DNA of 54,579 nt from Butyrivibrio sp. Lineage in GTDB: Bacteria > Bacillota > Clostridia > Lachnospirales > Lachnospiraceae. The DNA lies in NCBI RefSeq assembly GCF_017433805.1, contig NZ_JAFRGN010000062.1, positions 1-54,579 on the forward strand. Reading direction: 5' to 3'. The position numbers and the translations under genes were made by a program. This document shows, piece after piece, positions 9,252 through 16,869 of this stretch (positions within the stretch are counted from its first letter, which is position 1; each line of letters starts with the position of its first letter). The notes under the pieces were generated by a model. That model had not been told where the DNA came from. It saw nothing but the letters and a program-made list of their open reading frames with translations, and searched no databases.

Positions 9252-9278
9252 TTAAGGCTTTCTTAAGATTTCTTTAAG
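9252..9278 (+). promoter_or_regulatory. Three direct TTAAG repeats at exact 11-bp spacing
   Basis: TTAAG occurs at 9252, 9263 and 9274, each preceded by a T-rich TTTC or TTCT, giving one repeat per helical turn. Direct repeats of this phasing are the usual binding pattern of OmpR/PhoB-type response regulators. A possible -10-like sequence lies just downstream near 9300-9312, so an activated plus-strand promoter is plausible. No OmpR-type regulator is encoded in the window. Confidence 0.4.
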
Positions 9279-9449
9279 ATTGCACCGAATCTATTTACAG
9301 CAGATTATTCTTTTGATAATCTGTCACAGGTGCGAACAACAACTACATCAGCTCCATTCGGAGCATTTGGTTATGCGGACAGCGTGTCTAATTCGCTGAG
9401 CTTCCTTGAACAGAATTCTTGCATGACCAAAATCTACCAAACACTTTGT

Positions 9450-9541
9450 CTATAGGGATTATCCTCAAGACTCCGTGCACATTTTTCTGTGCCTTCTTTA
9501 GTGCGCTCTTTTTTCGGGTGCATGTCTTTTGATCCCTATAG
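9450..9541. ncRNA. Candidate structured RNA or leader closed by a 10-bp inverted repeat
   Basis: CTATAGGGAT (9450-9459) is perfectly complementary to ATCCCTATAG (9532-9541), with wobble pairs able to extend the stem. Inside, GCACA (9477-9481) pairs with TGTGC (9488-9492) around a six-base loop; alternatively TGCAC (9476-9480) pairs with GTGCA (9518-9522). I do not recognise an RNA family. It could be an sRNA or a leader of the Rpn gene 78 bases downstream. Confidence 0.3.
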
Positions 9542-9618
9542 GCGGGTGGATTATCTATTTAAGCCCATATTATTAAGATTATTTATTAACTTGAAATGTT
9601 ATGAAGGAGGCATATTTT

Positions 9619-10695
9619 ATGCAGGAAAAAGAACAAACTACAGATGAAGCTGGCAATCAGCAGATTTCTAACAGCAAAGTGGAGGATAACGGTGCGAAGC
9701 TTATTTTTGAGAATCCTACACTTTGTGCACAGTTATTAAGAGACTATTCAAACATTGATCTTCTTAAGAATGTTCAGGCAGAAGATATCACTGATGTGAC
9801 AGAACGCTACATTCCAATGTTTACTGAGGAGAGAAATGCCGATGTAGTCAAGCAGGTGAGAGTAGGAGACAACGATGAGGTTTTTGTTACATTGATTGAA
9901 CACAAATCTCAGGTGGATTATAATGTAAGCATGCAGATACTCCGCTACATGGTCTACATTTGGGAAGACTATGAGAAGAGACAGGAGAAGAAGATTCCGG
10001 GAGTTAGCAAACTTGCAGGGTTCAAGTACCCACCGATTTTTCCTATTGTTTATTATAATGGTGAGGAGACTTGGACGGCTGATAACTTTTTAAAGAGTAG
10101 GATAGCCCTAAGCGATATCTTTTTACCCTATGTACCAGATTACAAGTACCACCTGGTGAATACAGCAGATCATGATAAGGATGAACTTATAGAGAAAAAC
10201 GATGGATTATCTTTACTGATGATACTGAATAAGGTACGGAATTCTGAGGAGTTTAACTCGCTTAATCTTCCTAGAGAATACGTTGACAATCTGTCAGCTA
10301 ATGCGCCTGAAGATGTATTAGATGTTCTGGCAAGGGTTATTGCAGTACTGCTCAGAAAACATCGTGTTTCTGAGGATGAGATTCAAGACTTTGTAAGTCA
10401 GATAAAGGAGCGTCGTATGAGTGATTTATTTGCTAACTTTAAGGCTAGCTTCAATGTTATGGAAGAGCGGAAAATCGGCCAGGATAAGGGTGAATTGCTG
10501 AACCAAATCAGGTTGATCTGTAAGAAACTGTCTAAAGGAAAAGATTTAGAGACCATATTAGATGAACTTGAAGCTGACGATGAGATAGCTGAGAAGGAAA
10601 TTTCCGAGATTGTAAATGTGGCTCAGAACTATGCTCCTGAATATGACGAAGAAAAAATATATGACGAACTAGAGAAAACTAAAAAGGCCGATTAG
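9619..10695 (+). CDS. Rpn-family PD-(D/E)XK nuclease / putative transposase
   Basis: Protein of 358 residues. The N-terminal half matches the Rpn (recombination-promoting nuclease, also called PD-(D/E)XK transposase) family: a helical NPTLCAQLLRDYSN segment, then RNADVVKQVRV and EVFVTLIEHKSQVDYNVSMQ, where Asp and Glu-x-Lys fit the nuclease core, then YPPIFPIVYYNGEETWTADN, the very typical family motif. The C-terminus is charged and helical. These proteins nick DNA and promote RecA-independent recombination in E. coli; most relatives are uncharacterised. I placed the start at 9619 because AAGGAGG (9604-9610) sits nine bases upstream; the ATG at 9601 overlaps that site. There are no terminal repeats, so it does not look like an intact transposon. 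Confidence 0.8.
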   Translation: MQEKEQTTDEAGNQQISNSKVEDNGAKLIFENPTLCAQLLRDYSNIDLLKNVQAEDITDVTERYIPMFTEERNADVVKQVRVGDNDEVFVTLIEHKSQVDYNVSMQILRYMVYIWEDYEKRQEKKIPGVSKLAGFKYPPIFPIVYYNGEETWTADNFLKSRIALSDIFLPYVPDYKYHLVNTADHDKDELIEKNDGLSLLMILNKVRNSEEFNSLNLPREYVDNLSANAPEDVLDVLARVIAVLLRKHRVSEDEIQDFVSQIKERRMSDLFANFKASFNVMEERKIGQDKGELLNQIRLICKKLSKGKDLETILDELEADDEIAEKEISEIVNVAQNYAPEYDEEKIYDELEKTKKAD

Positions 10696-10699
10696 TCTC

Positions 10700-10728
10700 T
10701 TGACATCTTCCCCACGCAAGTGTTTAAT
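10700..10728 (+). promoter_or_regulatory. Promoter of the TPP riboswitch-thiT unit
   Basis: TTGACA at 10700-10705, a 17-base spacer, and TTTAAT at 10723-10728 preceded directly by TG, a near-consensus vegetative promoter. Transcription would start about 10735, just before the riboswitch. Confidence 0.7.
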
Positions 10729-10743
10729 GAAATAGAATTAAAT

Positions 10744-10840
10744 AATGCCGCTAGGGGAGCAATGCTGAGAGTGTACGCCATGTGCGTCTAACCCTTATTA
10801 CCTGACTCGGATAATGCCGACGTAGGGAAGCTAGTAGCCA
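10744..10840 (+). ncRNA. TPP (THI-box) riboswitch aptamer
   Basis: Conserved THI-box elements appear in order: GGGGAGC near the P1 base, CTGAGA (10765-10770), a variable P3 hairpin, ACCCTTATTACCTGA, GGATAATGCC and GTAGGGAAGCTAG. The CTAG at both ends closes P1. TPP aptamers bind thiamine pyrophosphate and lower expression of thiamine synthesis or uptake genes. Here the element lies directly before thiT, as is common in Firmicutes. Confidence 0.93.
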
Positions 10841-10918
10841 AGCTATAAATGCATCAGGAGCAGTGAATCAGAAGCGATGATTGGTGCAGGAAGCTTGTAA
10901 TTATATGAGGAACTTAGG

Positions 10919-10959
10919 ATCCTCCCTGGATGCGGATAGACATCAAGGGAGGATTTTTT
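10919..10959 (+). promoter_or_regulatory. Riboswitch expression platform: hairpin sequestering the thiT ribosome binding site
   Basis: ATCCTCCCT (10919-10927) pairs with AGGGAGGAT (10946-10954), extended by GATG/CATC across one mismatch with an eight-base loop. The 3' arm contains the ribosome binding site GGGAGGA seven bases before the thiT ATG, and a run of six T residues follows it. The hairpin could therefore block translation, terminate transcription, or both, when TPP is bound. Confidence 0.75.
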
Positions 10960-10960
10960 A

Positions 10961-11677
10961 ATGAGTCTTTTTCTGGAAAAAGTAGTAGAAGACGGGTATG
11001 TTACTTACAACATAACAAAAGGGGGATATGCGCTTGTTATAGTGCTTGCGCTGATTGCATTTGCAATGATCAGCTTTTTTAAGAATGCTGATGGCAAGGG
11101 AAAAATGAGTGTTAAACAGATCACAGTTTCTGCTCTGTGCCTGGCACTTGCTTTTGTCCTTTCCAACATCAAGCTGTTCAAGCTTCCATTTGGCGGATCC
11201 CTTACAATTTTCAGCATGTTCTTTGTTACATATATTGGATATTTATATGGACCAAGAGTTAGTATTTCTGCGGCTTTTGCTTATGGACTTCTTCAGATGA
11301 TCGTTGATCCATATATTATTAGCATTCCACAGCTTCTGTGTGACTACATCCTTGCATTCACAGCTCTTGGACTTTCAGGATTTTTCCATAACAGCAAATG
11401 GGGGCTGTTCAAGGGATATTTAGTAGGTGTGATTGGAAGATACTTCTTCTCAGTATTGTCTGGTGTGGTTTTCTTCGCCGATTATGCACCTGAAAACATG
11501 TCACCACTTGCATATTCAGCATCCTACAATGCCAGCTACATTTTTACAGAAGCAGCAATCACAGTAGCTATACTGTTTGTTCCAGCAATCCGCGTTGCTC
11601 TTAACAGAGTTAAGGCAGAGGTAATAGAAAAAGGCGTTACCAAAAAAGAGCGTGAGTTCTTAGAGAAGACAATCTGA
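10961..11677 (+). CDS. thiT: Energy-coupling factor thiamine transporter S component ThiT
   Basis: Integral membrane protein of 238 residues with about six hydrophobic segments. The core has the ThiT layout, with MSVKQITVSALCLALAFVL and then KLPFGGSLTIFSMFFVTYIG, the substrate-proximal family motif, followed by GPRVSISAAFAYGLLQMI and further membrane helices. ThiT captures thiamine and works with the shared EcfA/EcfA'/EcfT module, which is not in this window. About 35 residues precede the usual core, including an extra N-terminal hydrophobic segment (GGYALVIVLALIAFAMISFF), so the protein is longer than typical ThiT of about 180-200 residues. Control by the upstream TPP riboswitch supports the assignment. 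The gene is monocistronic, ended by a strong terminator. Confidence 0.9.
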   Translation: MSLFLEKVVEDGYVTYNITKGGYALVIVLALIAFAMISFFKNADGKGKMSVKQITVSALCLALAFVLSNIKLFKLPFGGSLTIFSMFFVTYIGYLYGPRVSISAAFAYGLLQMIVDPYIISIPQLLCDYILAFTALGLSGFFHNSKWGLFKGYLVGVIGRYFFSVLSGVVFFADYAPENMSPLAYSASYNASYIFTEAAITVAILFVPAIRVALNRVKAEVIEKGVTKKEREFLEKTI

Positions 11678-11700
11678 TAGATTTGCAGACAAGGCATAAT

Positions 11701-11736
11701 AAAACGAGCATACTCAGCTGGGTATGCTCGTTTTTT
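11701..11736 (+). terminator. Rho-independent terminator of thiT
   Basis: AAAACGAGCATAC pairs perfectly with GTATGCTCGTTTT around an eight-base loop and is followed by more T. The A-run on the other side makes it potentially bidirectional, also serving the minus-strand gene ending at 11763. Confidence 0.9.
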
Positions 11737-11762
11737 GCTTTTCTATAGAATTATATACAATC

Positions 11763-12191
11763 TTACTTACTCTGAAGCTTCAGTGCTTCATCCTCAGTCA
11801 GGAGCTTGCATTTAAATACTACACCATCATCTGTCTCAAGATAAGGAGTTCCATCTTTTTCATAATAGTTAAGCTTAAATCCTTCGGCAATCGCTATTCT
11901 GTAAACAACGCCATAATCCTTGGTATTTACAGTCTCTTTTGTGTAAGTAGAGTAGCCTTCAGAAAAGCCATCACTGAAATATATCAGATTAGAATCTTTT
12001 TTCTCATACAGGGCGATTGTAATGTCGCTTTCGTCCTTGGCAGGTCCCTGCATAGCTTCGATGAATTTGGCATCCTTGAGATAAGTGGTGGCCCTGTCAG
12101 CGGCCTTGGCTGTTACGCCCCAAAAACTACCGCTTAGAGCAATTACAACAGCTGCAATAGCGCTTAGTACAGATACAATACGTTTTTTCAT
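11763..12191 (-). CDS. Small secreted protein of unknown function
   Basis: Protein of 142 residues. The N-terminus MKKRIVSVLSAIAAVVIALS is a classic signal peptide, with a likely signal peptidase I site near AKAAD around residue 31; there is no lipobox. The mature part is about 110 residues, with short beta-strand-like stretches (VVYRIAIAEGFKLNYYEKDG, VVFKCKLLTEDEAL) and two repeated aromatic Tyr-Glu-Lys patterns. I recognise no family. The ribosome binding site AAGGAGGAAG is strong. It stands alone between convergent thiT and a divergent histidine kinase, so it may be an exported protein sensed or controlled by that kinase; this rests only on proximity. Confidence 0.55.
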   Translation of the reverse strand: MKKRIVSVLSAIAAVVIALSGSFWGVTAKAADRATTYLKDAKFIEAMQGPAKDESDITIALYEKKDSNLIYFSDGFSEGYSTYTKETVNTKDYGVVYRIAIAEGFKLNYYEKDGTPYLETDDGVVFKCKLLTEDEALKLQSK

Positions 12192-12247
12192 AACAACTTC
12201 CTCCTTTGGGTCTGAATCAATCTACAGTTATTTATACGAGGAACTAT

Positions 12248-12297
12248 CAGATAATGGCATAATTTCGAATGATCATTATCTGTGTACCATCATTATA
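12248..12297 (-). promoter_or_regulatory. Minus-strand promoter with 9-bp palindrome at the start region
   Basis: A minus-strand TATAAT lies at 12292-12297. Just downstream in the direction of transcription, CAGATAATG (12248-12256) and CATTATCTG (12274-12282) form a perfect inverted repeat, positioned as an operator or leader hairpin for the secreted protein gene. The -35 box is weak. Confidence 0.35.
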
Positions 12298-12374
12298 ATA
12301 TGATAAATGCTATAAACGCAAAGAATTAATCTAAATATTATAATTTGTACATAAATAATCAGGGTATCAATTGA

Positions 12375-12407
12375 TATAATAAAGTGTAATTGTATGCGCT
12401 TTATTAT
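12375..12407 (+). promoter_or_regulatory. TATAAT box with inverted repeat before the hybrid kinase
   Basis: TATAAT at 12375-12380 overlaps an inverted repeat ATAATAAAG (12376-12384) / CTTTATTAT (12399-12407). The position, 24 bases before the kinase start, fits a promoter with an overlapping operator. No good -35 box was seen. Confidence 0.35.
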
Positions 12408-12430
12408 ACTTGTTATAAATGAGGTTTTCT

Positions 12431-15373
12431 ATGCTAGGGCTGGAAAAGTATAAAAAATCTATAGTTATAAGGAATTCTCTAATAGGAGTTATTGTGCTGA
12501 TTCTCTTGGGGATAGGCTGCTGTAACGTGTCTACTTATAGTGAGAATATGTCAATTACTATGGGCGGAGAAGTTATCTTTTCTTTTTTCCTCCTCCCATA
12601 TCTGCTTGTCGGAGGGCTCTACGGCTATCTTATATCTTCATTAGTTTTTGTTATTGGCTTCATTTATACCCTTATCTATAACATGGATTATGCCTATATT
12701 ATGTCGGTTTACCTTGTGGCGACACTCTGCTTTTCTTTTATAGGGCAATATATGTGGTTTAAGACCATAAAGTGGACTATTTTGGGAGCTACTATAACAC
12801 TGATTCTTGACGCCTCTTTTGAAACGCTATGCTTTTCTGTGATTCCCTCAAATGGATATGCACTTGATCAGATGAAAAACTTTTTAAAGAGCTTATCCCA
12901 GGAAGCGATTGTAATATATGTGATAGCCTTGCTTTTTCATCTGTATTATTCTAAAGCACCGGATAGCTGGAAGTATCAATTTCCTATATCAGCTGCTTAT
13001 ACAGGCTATTATCTGGAAGAAGATGTTAAAAGAAAGCTTCGAAAAACCAAAGTAAGCTATAAGATTACATTCATTATCATTGCTGTTGAGTTTTTGCTTG
13101 CCTTTTTCGTGGCAGTTTTTATGGTGGCTCTTTTCCCTGATCTCAAGGATATGTTCGCTGCCGGTATTCATGTTGGGAAGGTGAATTCAGACCTGGAAGC
13201 TATTGAGATAGCAAAACGCATCGAGAACATGAAATATACGCTGAATGCAACTGCTATCAGCTATGATATCAAGATGATGCTGCTTATGTTGTGCGTGGGC
13301 GTTCCCATGGCCAGTGTCGCTAATTTCTATACCAAGACAGCCATCGGTGCGCCTCTTGGAAATATGTCAGATTTCATGAAGAGGTATGCTGAGGCTGACG
13401 ATGAGAAAAAACTTGAGGTAGGTCGCGAGGTTGATGAGATAGCCGTAAGATCACATGATGAGATCCGCATAGTTTATGATTCCATTAAGGAAACGGTTCA
13501 TGCCATAGAAGATTACATAGGCAGGATCAAAACTGAACATGAATTGGAAAAAGAGCTTGAGGTTGCCAAAGAAGCATCTGAGGCTAAATCAGTTTTTTTA
13601 TCCAATATGTCTCATGAAATAAGAACTCCTATAAATGCAGTTCTGGGACTCAACGAAATGATCCTTCGCGAGAGTGGCGAAACCCAGACCCTTGAGTATG
13701 CAAACAGTGTCAAGAGTGCGGGCAATACTCTTCTTGGAATTGTCAATGATATTTTGGATTTTTCTAAGATTGAAGCTGGTAAGATGGATATTATCCCAGT
13801 GGAGTACCACCTCAGTTCAACTATAAATGACCTTGTAAATCTAATAGCTGTCAAGGCAGAAGATAAGCACCTTGAGCTCAAGTTCAATATCGACAAGACA
13901 CTTCCGGTCAGGTTGATCGGTGATGAGATCAGGATTAAGCAGTGCGTTACAAATATCCTCACCAATGCTGTTAAATATACGGAAAAAGGAAGTGTAACCT
14001 TAAATGTATCCTATAGAAAAGCTGATGATGACAGCATTTACCTGCGTTTCCAGGTTATTGACACTGGAATAGGAATAAGGGAAGAGGATATTGAAAGGCT
14101 CTATTCGCCATTTGAACGAATTGACGAGATCAGAAATCGTTCTATTGAGGGTACCGGACTTGGCATGAGTATTGTCAAAAAGCTGTTAGCCCTCATGGAT
14201 ACAAGGCTTGAAGTTAAGAGTACTTATGGAAAGGGCTCAGATTTTTCTTTTGAAGTTAAACAGAAAGTGGCTTCATGGGAAGAACTTGGAGATTTCAGGG
14301 AAAGATACAGAGAGTATCTAGGCAAGCAGCAGAAATATCAGGAGAGCTTTATTGCTCCTGGTGCGACTATCCTTGTTGTGGATGATACACCTATAAACCT
14401 CACCGTAGTGAAAGGCCTTTTGAAAGCCACTCAGATAAGAGTAGACACTGCAGAGAGCGGAATGGAGACCATAGAGCTGGTCAAGAAAAAGAAATATGAT
14501 TGTCTTTTTATTGACCACAGAATGCCGGAGATGGACGGCATTGAGACCCTTGATGCTCTCAAGAAGATGTGCGGTAACCTGTCCAAGGATACCCCATGTA
14601 TTGCTCTTACAGCTAACGCCGGAGCAGGAGCCAGGGAAGAATATATTGCTGCAGGTTTTAATGATTATCTGTCTAAACCTGTAAGTGGTGAGAGTCTTGA
14701 GGAAATGCTTAAACAGTATCTTCCTAAGGACAAGGTTATCCTGACAGCGAAGGATGCTGGAAGTGACAGCTCTTTTGAAGGTGCTGAAGATGATGAATTT
14801 GCAGTTCTCAATAAGCTTCAGGGGATAGACTTATCCGAGGCAGAGAAGAACTGTGGAAGCCAGAAGCTTCTGGTAGATGTGGTAAAAGAATTCCTGACTA
14901 CGATAAATACCAAGGCAGACAGTATAGAGAAATTTGCAGCGGACAGAGATTATCGCAACTACACAGTAAATGTCCATGCGCTGAAAAGCTCAGCAAGCCT
15001 GATCGGTGCAATGGAGTTGTCTCAGCTGGCAGCTCATCTTGAGGACTGCGGCAATAGCGACGATGAAGCTGAGATCATGAATAAGACACCGGAGCTTTTG
15101 GAACTTTTTAGAAGCTATAATGAGAAGCTGTCAGCAATAAACGGCGATGTGGATGAGAGTGAGCTTCCGGAAATAGGGGAGGATGAGCTAAAGAATGCCT
15201 TTGGCGATATCAGAGAGCTGGTTGAAGCTTATGACTATGATACAGCAGACGGAATCATGAATATGCTGTCTGAATACAGGATTCCTAAGGATTATAAGGA
15301 CAAGTACGAAAGGGTAAGACAGCTGATTTCAGCAGTTGATAGAGATGCGCTGATCAGTTTACTGGAGGATTAA
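12431..15373 (+). CDS. Membrane hybrid sensor histidine kinase (HisKA-HATPase-REC-HPt)
   Basis: Protein of 980 residues from ATG 12431 (GAGG six bases upstream). The first 180 residues are multi-spanning membrane helices; another membrane helix near 210-235, a roughly 50-residue external loop and a further helix near 280-300 follow. Then comes a HAMP-like/coiled linker, the HisKA box FLSNMSHEIRTPINAVLG with phospho-His near residue 395, the HATPase (IKQCVTNILTNAVKYTEKGS, DTGIGIREEDIERL, GTGLGMSIVKKLL), a receiver with LVVDDTPINL and phospho-Asp in DHRMPEMDG near 694, and a C-terminal HPt domain with VHALKSSASLIGA (His near 847). It can thus pass phosphate His-Asp-His to the response regulator encoded two bases downstream. 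The signal is unknown. A close paralogue lies at 49599. Confidence 0.9.
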   Translation: MLGLEKYKKSIVIRNSLIGVIVLILLGIGCCNVSTYSENMSITMGGEVIFSFFLLPYLLVGGLYGYLISSLVFVIGFIYTLIYNMDYAYIMSVYLVATLCFSFIGQYMWFKTIKWTILGATITLILDASFETLCFSVIPSNGYALDQMKNFLKSLSQEAIVIYVIALLFHLYYSKAPDSWKYQFPISAAYTGYYLEEDVKRKLRKTKVSYKITFIIIAVEFLLAFFVAVFMVALFPDLKDMFAAGIHVGKVNSDLEAIEIAKRIENMKYTLNATAISYDIKMMLLMLCVGVPMASVANFYTKTAIGAPLGNMSDFMKRYAEADDEKKLEVGREVDEIAVRSHDEIRIVYDSIKETVHAIEDYIGRIKTEHELEKELEVAKEASEAKSVFLSNMSHEIRTPINAVLGLNEMILRESGETQTLEYANSVKSAGNTLLGIVNDILDFSKIEAGKMDIIPVEYHLSSTINDLVNLIAVKAEDKHLELKFNIDKTLPVRLIGDEIRIKQCVTNILTNAVKYTEKGSVTLNVSYRKADDDSIYLRFQVIDTGIGIREEDIERLYSPFERIDEIRNRSIEGTGLGMSIVKKLLALMDTRLEVKSTYGKGSDFSFEVKQKVASWEELGDFRERYREYLGKQQKYQESFIAPGATILVVDDTPINLTVVKGLLKATQIRVDTAESGMETIELVKKKKYDCLFIDHRMPEMDGIETLDALKKMCGNLSKDTPCIALTANAGAGAREEYIAAGFNDYLSKPVSGESLEEMLKQYLPKDKVILTAKDAGSDSSFEGAEDDEFAVLNKLQGIDLSEAEKNCGSQKLLVDVVKEFLTTINTKADSIEKFAADRDYRNYTVNVHALKSSASLIGAMELSQLAAHLEDCGNSDDEAEIMNKTPELLELFRSYNEKLSAINGDVDESELPEIGEDELKNAFGDIRELVEAYDYDTADGIMNMLSEYRIPKDYKDKYERVRQLISAVDRDALISLLED

Positions 15374-15374
15374 G

Positions 15375-16142
15375 ATGGAGAAGAGAGTACTACTGATAGG
15401 TAGTGGCAAGAGCTTTATGGTGACCTCTATAGCCAAGGAGCTTAAGGAAGAGGGCTTTGATGTAGTTCAAGCCCTGCCTAATGTCACTGAAATTGAACAT
15501 CTCGAGAACAAGCCAAGTGTTTATCTCATTTATGTGGATGATCTTGACGAGATGATGGAATTCCTGGTGTATCTGCGGGATAAGGGAGTTGACAGTGACC
15601 TATCCATCAGCGCCATAGGATCACCTGATGAGATTGAAAAGATATATGGTATCATCTCCAAAGAAAAGATTGCTTCAGTATTCGAGAGACCTGTGAACGT
15701 CAAGGAACTGGCTCGTAAAATGAACGAGGTCGTTGAATGCGAAGAAATAAGGAATCAGAAAAAGAAAATCCTTGTGGTGGATGATGATGGTACAATGCTC
15801 AGAACTATTAAGAGCTGGTTATCAGAAAAGTATCAGGTTTTCATGGTTAATTCTGGAATGTCTGCGATCACCTTCCTTGCTAAGAATCAGGTGGACCTTA
15901 TCCTTCTTGACTACGAGATGCCGGTAACCCCAGGTCCTAAGGTACTTGAGATGCTAAGGAGCGAGTCTTTTACCTGTGATATACCTGTAATGTTCCTCAC
16001 AAACAAAGGCGATAAGGACAGTGTCATGCAGGTTGTATCGCTCAAACCGGAGAAATATCTTCTTAAGACAATGCCCCCCACGGAGCTTATCGCAAACATA
16101 GATGAATTCTTTGAAAAACAAAAGATGAAGCCATATATGTAA
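15375..16142 (+). CDS. Two-receiver response regulator without output domain
   Basis: Protein of 255 residues. Residues 1-120 resemble a receiver fold (RVLLIGSGKSFMVTSIAKEL, VYLIYVDD) but lack the usual acidic pair and clear phospho-acceptor, so this half is probably a pseudo-receiver. Residues 130-250 are a regular receiver: KKILVVDDDGTMLRTI, VDLILLDYEMPVTPGPKVLE with the phospho-Asp, and PEKYLLKTMPP. There is no DNA-binding, enzymatic or other output domain. It starts just after the kinase stop and is the probable acceptor for that kinase's HPt domain. Its partner might be a separate effector protein bound through the pseudo-receiver. Same architecture as the protein at 52695. Confidence 0.8.
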   Translation: MEKRVLLIGSGKSFMVTSIAKELKEEGFDVVQALPNVTEIEHLENKPSVYLIYVDDLDEMMEFLVYLRDKGVDSDLSISAIGSPDEIEKIYGIISKEKIASVFERPVNVKELARKMNEVVECEEIRNQKKKILVVDDDGTMLRTIKSWLSEKYQVFMVNSGMSAITFLAKNQVDLILLDYEMPVTPGPKVLEMLRSESFTCDIPVMFLTNKGDKDSVMQVVSLKPEKYLLKTMPPTELIANIDEFFEKQKMKPYM

Positions 16143-16202
16143 ATGACTTCATCCGGATTGTAAGACTATATGAATGTAAATTATATATTACCCGCGGCCT
16201 GG

Positions 16203-16604
16203 TTAATTGTTGATCAGGTCACTTAATTTTTTGCCATAAAAGAAGTTCTTTTCCAGTTCATAGAACTCTGTCCACATGGGGAGAGTCTTGCACTCTGCGG
16301 ATTTCTCACATTCAGAGCAGTCATTTTCCAGACATGCAACTGGTGCAAAGGATCCTTCCATTAGTTCTATTATCTCACCAACAGAATAATCTGCTGGCTC
16401 TTTACAGAGCTTGTAGCCGCCGTGTTTACCGCTGGCGCCGGTTATAAGACCGCCCTTCACCATTTCTTTTGCTATGATCTCCAGATACTTCTTGGAGATG
16501 TCCTGTCTCTCGGCTATATCCTTGAGCGGGATGAATTCGTCGCTTTCCTGCTGAGCCAGATCTATCATTACTCTAAGGGCGTAGCGTCCTTTTGTAGAAA
16601 ACAT
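16203..16604 (-). CDS. Rrf2 family transcriptional regulator
   Basis: Protein of 133 residues from the ATG at 16604, preceded by AAGGAGCATTT; longer in-frame readings have no site. The Rrf2 winged helix-turn-helix is clear: MFSTKGRYALRVMIDLA, IPLKDIAERQDISKKYLEII, GLITGASGKHGGYKL. A cysteine group, VACLENDCSECEKSAEC, sits where IscR-type members bind an Fe-S cluster, so the protein may sense Fe-S status, redox or cysteine supply. It is divergent from an O-acetylhomoserine sulfhydrylase and a probable cystine importer, the arrangement of CymR-like sulfur regulators. An inverted repeat over the sulfhydrylase promoter is a likely binding site. Confidence 0.85.
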   Translation of the reverse strand: MFSTKGRYALRVMIDLAQQESDEFIPLKDIAERQDISKKYLEIIAKEMVKGGLITGASGKHGGYKLCKEPADYSVGEIIELMEGSFAPVACLENDCSECEKSAECKTLPMWTEFYELEKNFFYGKKLSDLINN

Positions 16605-16765
16605 AAATGCTCCTTCCATCAAAAAAGAGTACTGTACATTATAGATATAATCATCTCTATAAGACAATATCTAATATGCATGTTCCTCATATATATTATA
16701 ACACTACGTGACATCTGCGAATTAAGCAGTATTTATCGGGGGTGATAATAATTACTTATCGCAAA

Positions 16766-16800
16766 ACCTATTGACATAGTAGGTAAATACATTTTATTAT
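16766..16800 (+). promoter_or_regulatory. Promoter of the sulfur operon with candidate Rrf2 operator
   Basis: TTGACA at 16771-16776 and TATTAT at 16795-16800 are 18 bases apart. The -35 box is embedded in an inverted repeat, ACCTA (16766-16770) with TAGGT (16780-16784). A repressor bound there would block RNA polymerase; the divergent Rrf2 protein is the obvious candidate. About 70 bases of leader separate it from the coding start. Confidence 0.55.
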
Positions 16801-16869
16801 CAATTCAACACAAACGCAACGGAAATACAGCAAAAACAAAAATATAAATGTCGAAGAGGAGAAAAAGGT

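Larger units (their letters stand above)
9128..9618. other. Intergenic region of about 490 bases with repeats and stems, no supported gene
   Basis: This stretch separates the HipA-like operon from the Rpn gene. It contains three phased TTAAG repeats (9252-9278) and a long-range inverted repeat (9450-9541), listed separately. A plus-strand open frame from about 9269 to 9452 has no start codon or ribosome binding site and was not called. Confidence 0.4.

Noticed and set aside
9269-9452. Plus-strand open frame in the gap before the Rpn gene
   Set aside because: No start codon with a ribosome binding site; it overlaps the repeat and stem region. A gene remnant is possible but not supported.
9601-10695. 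Intact transposon at the Rpn gene
   Set aside because: The protein family is called transposase-like, but I found no terminal inverted repeats or target duplications around it.
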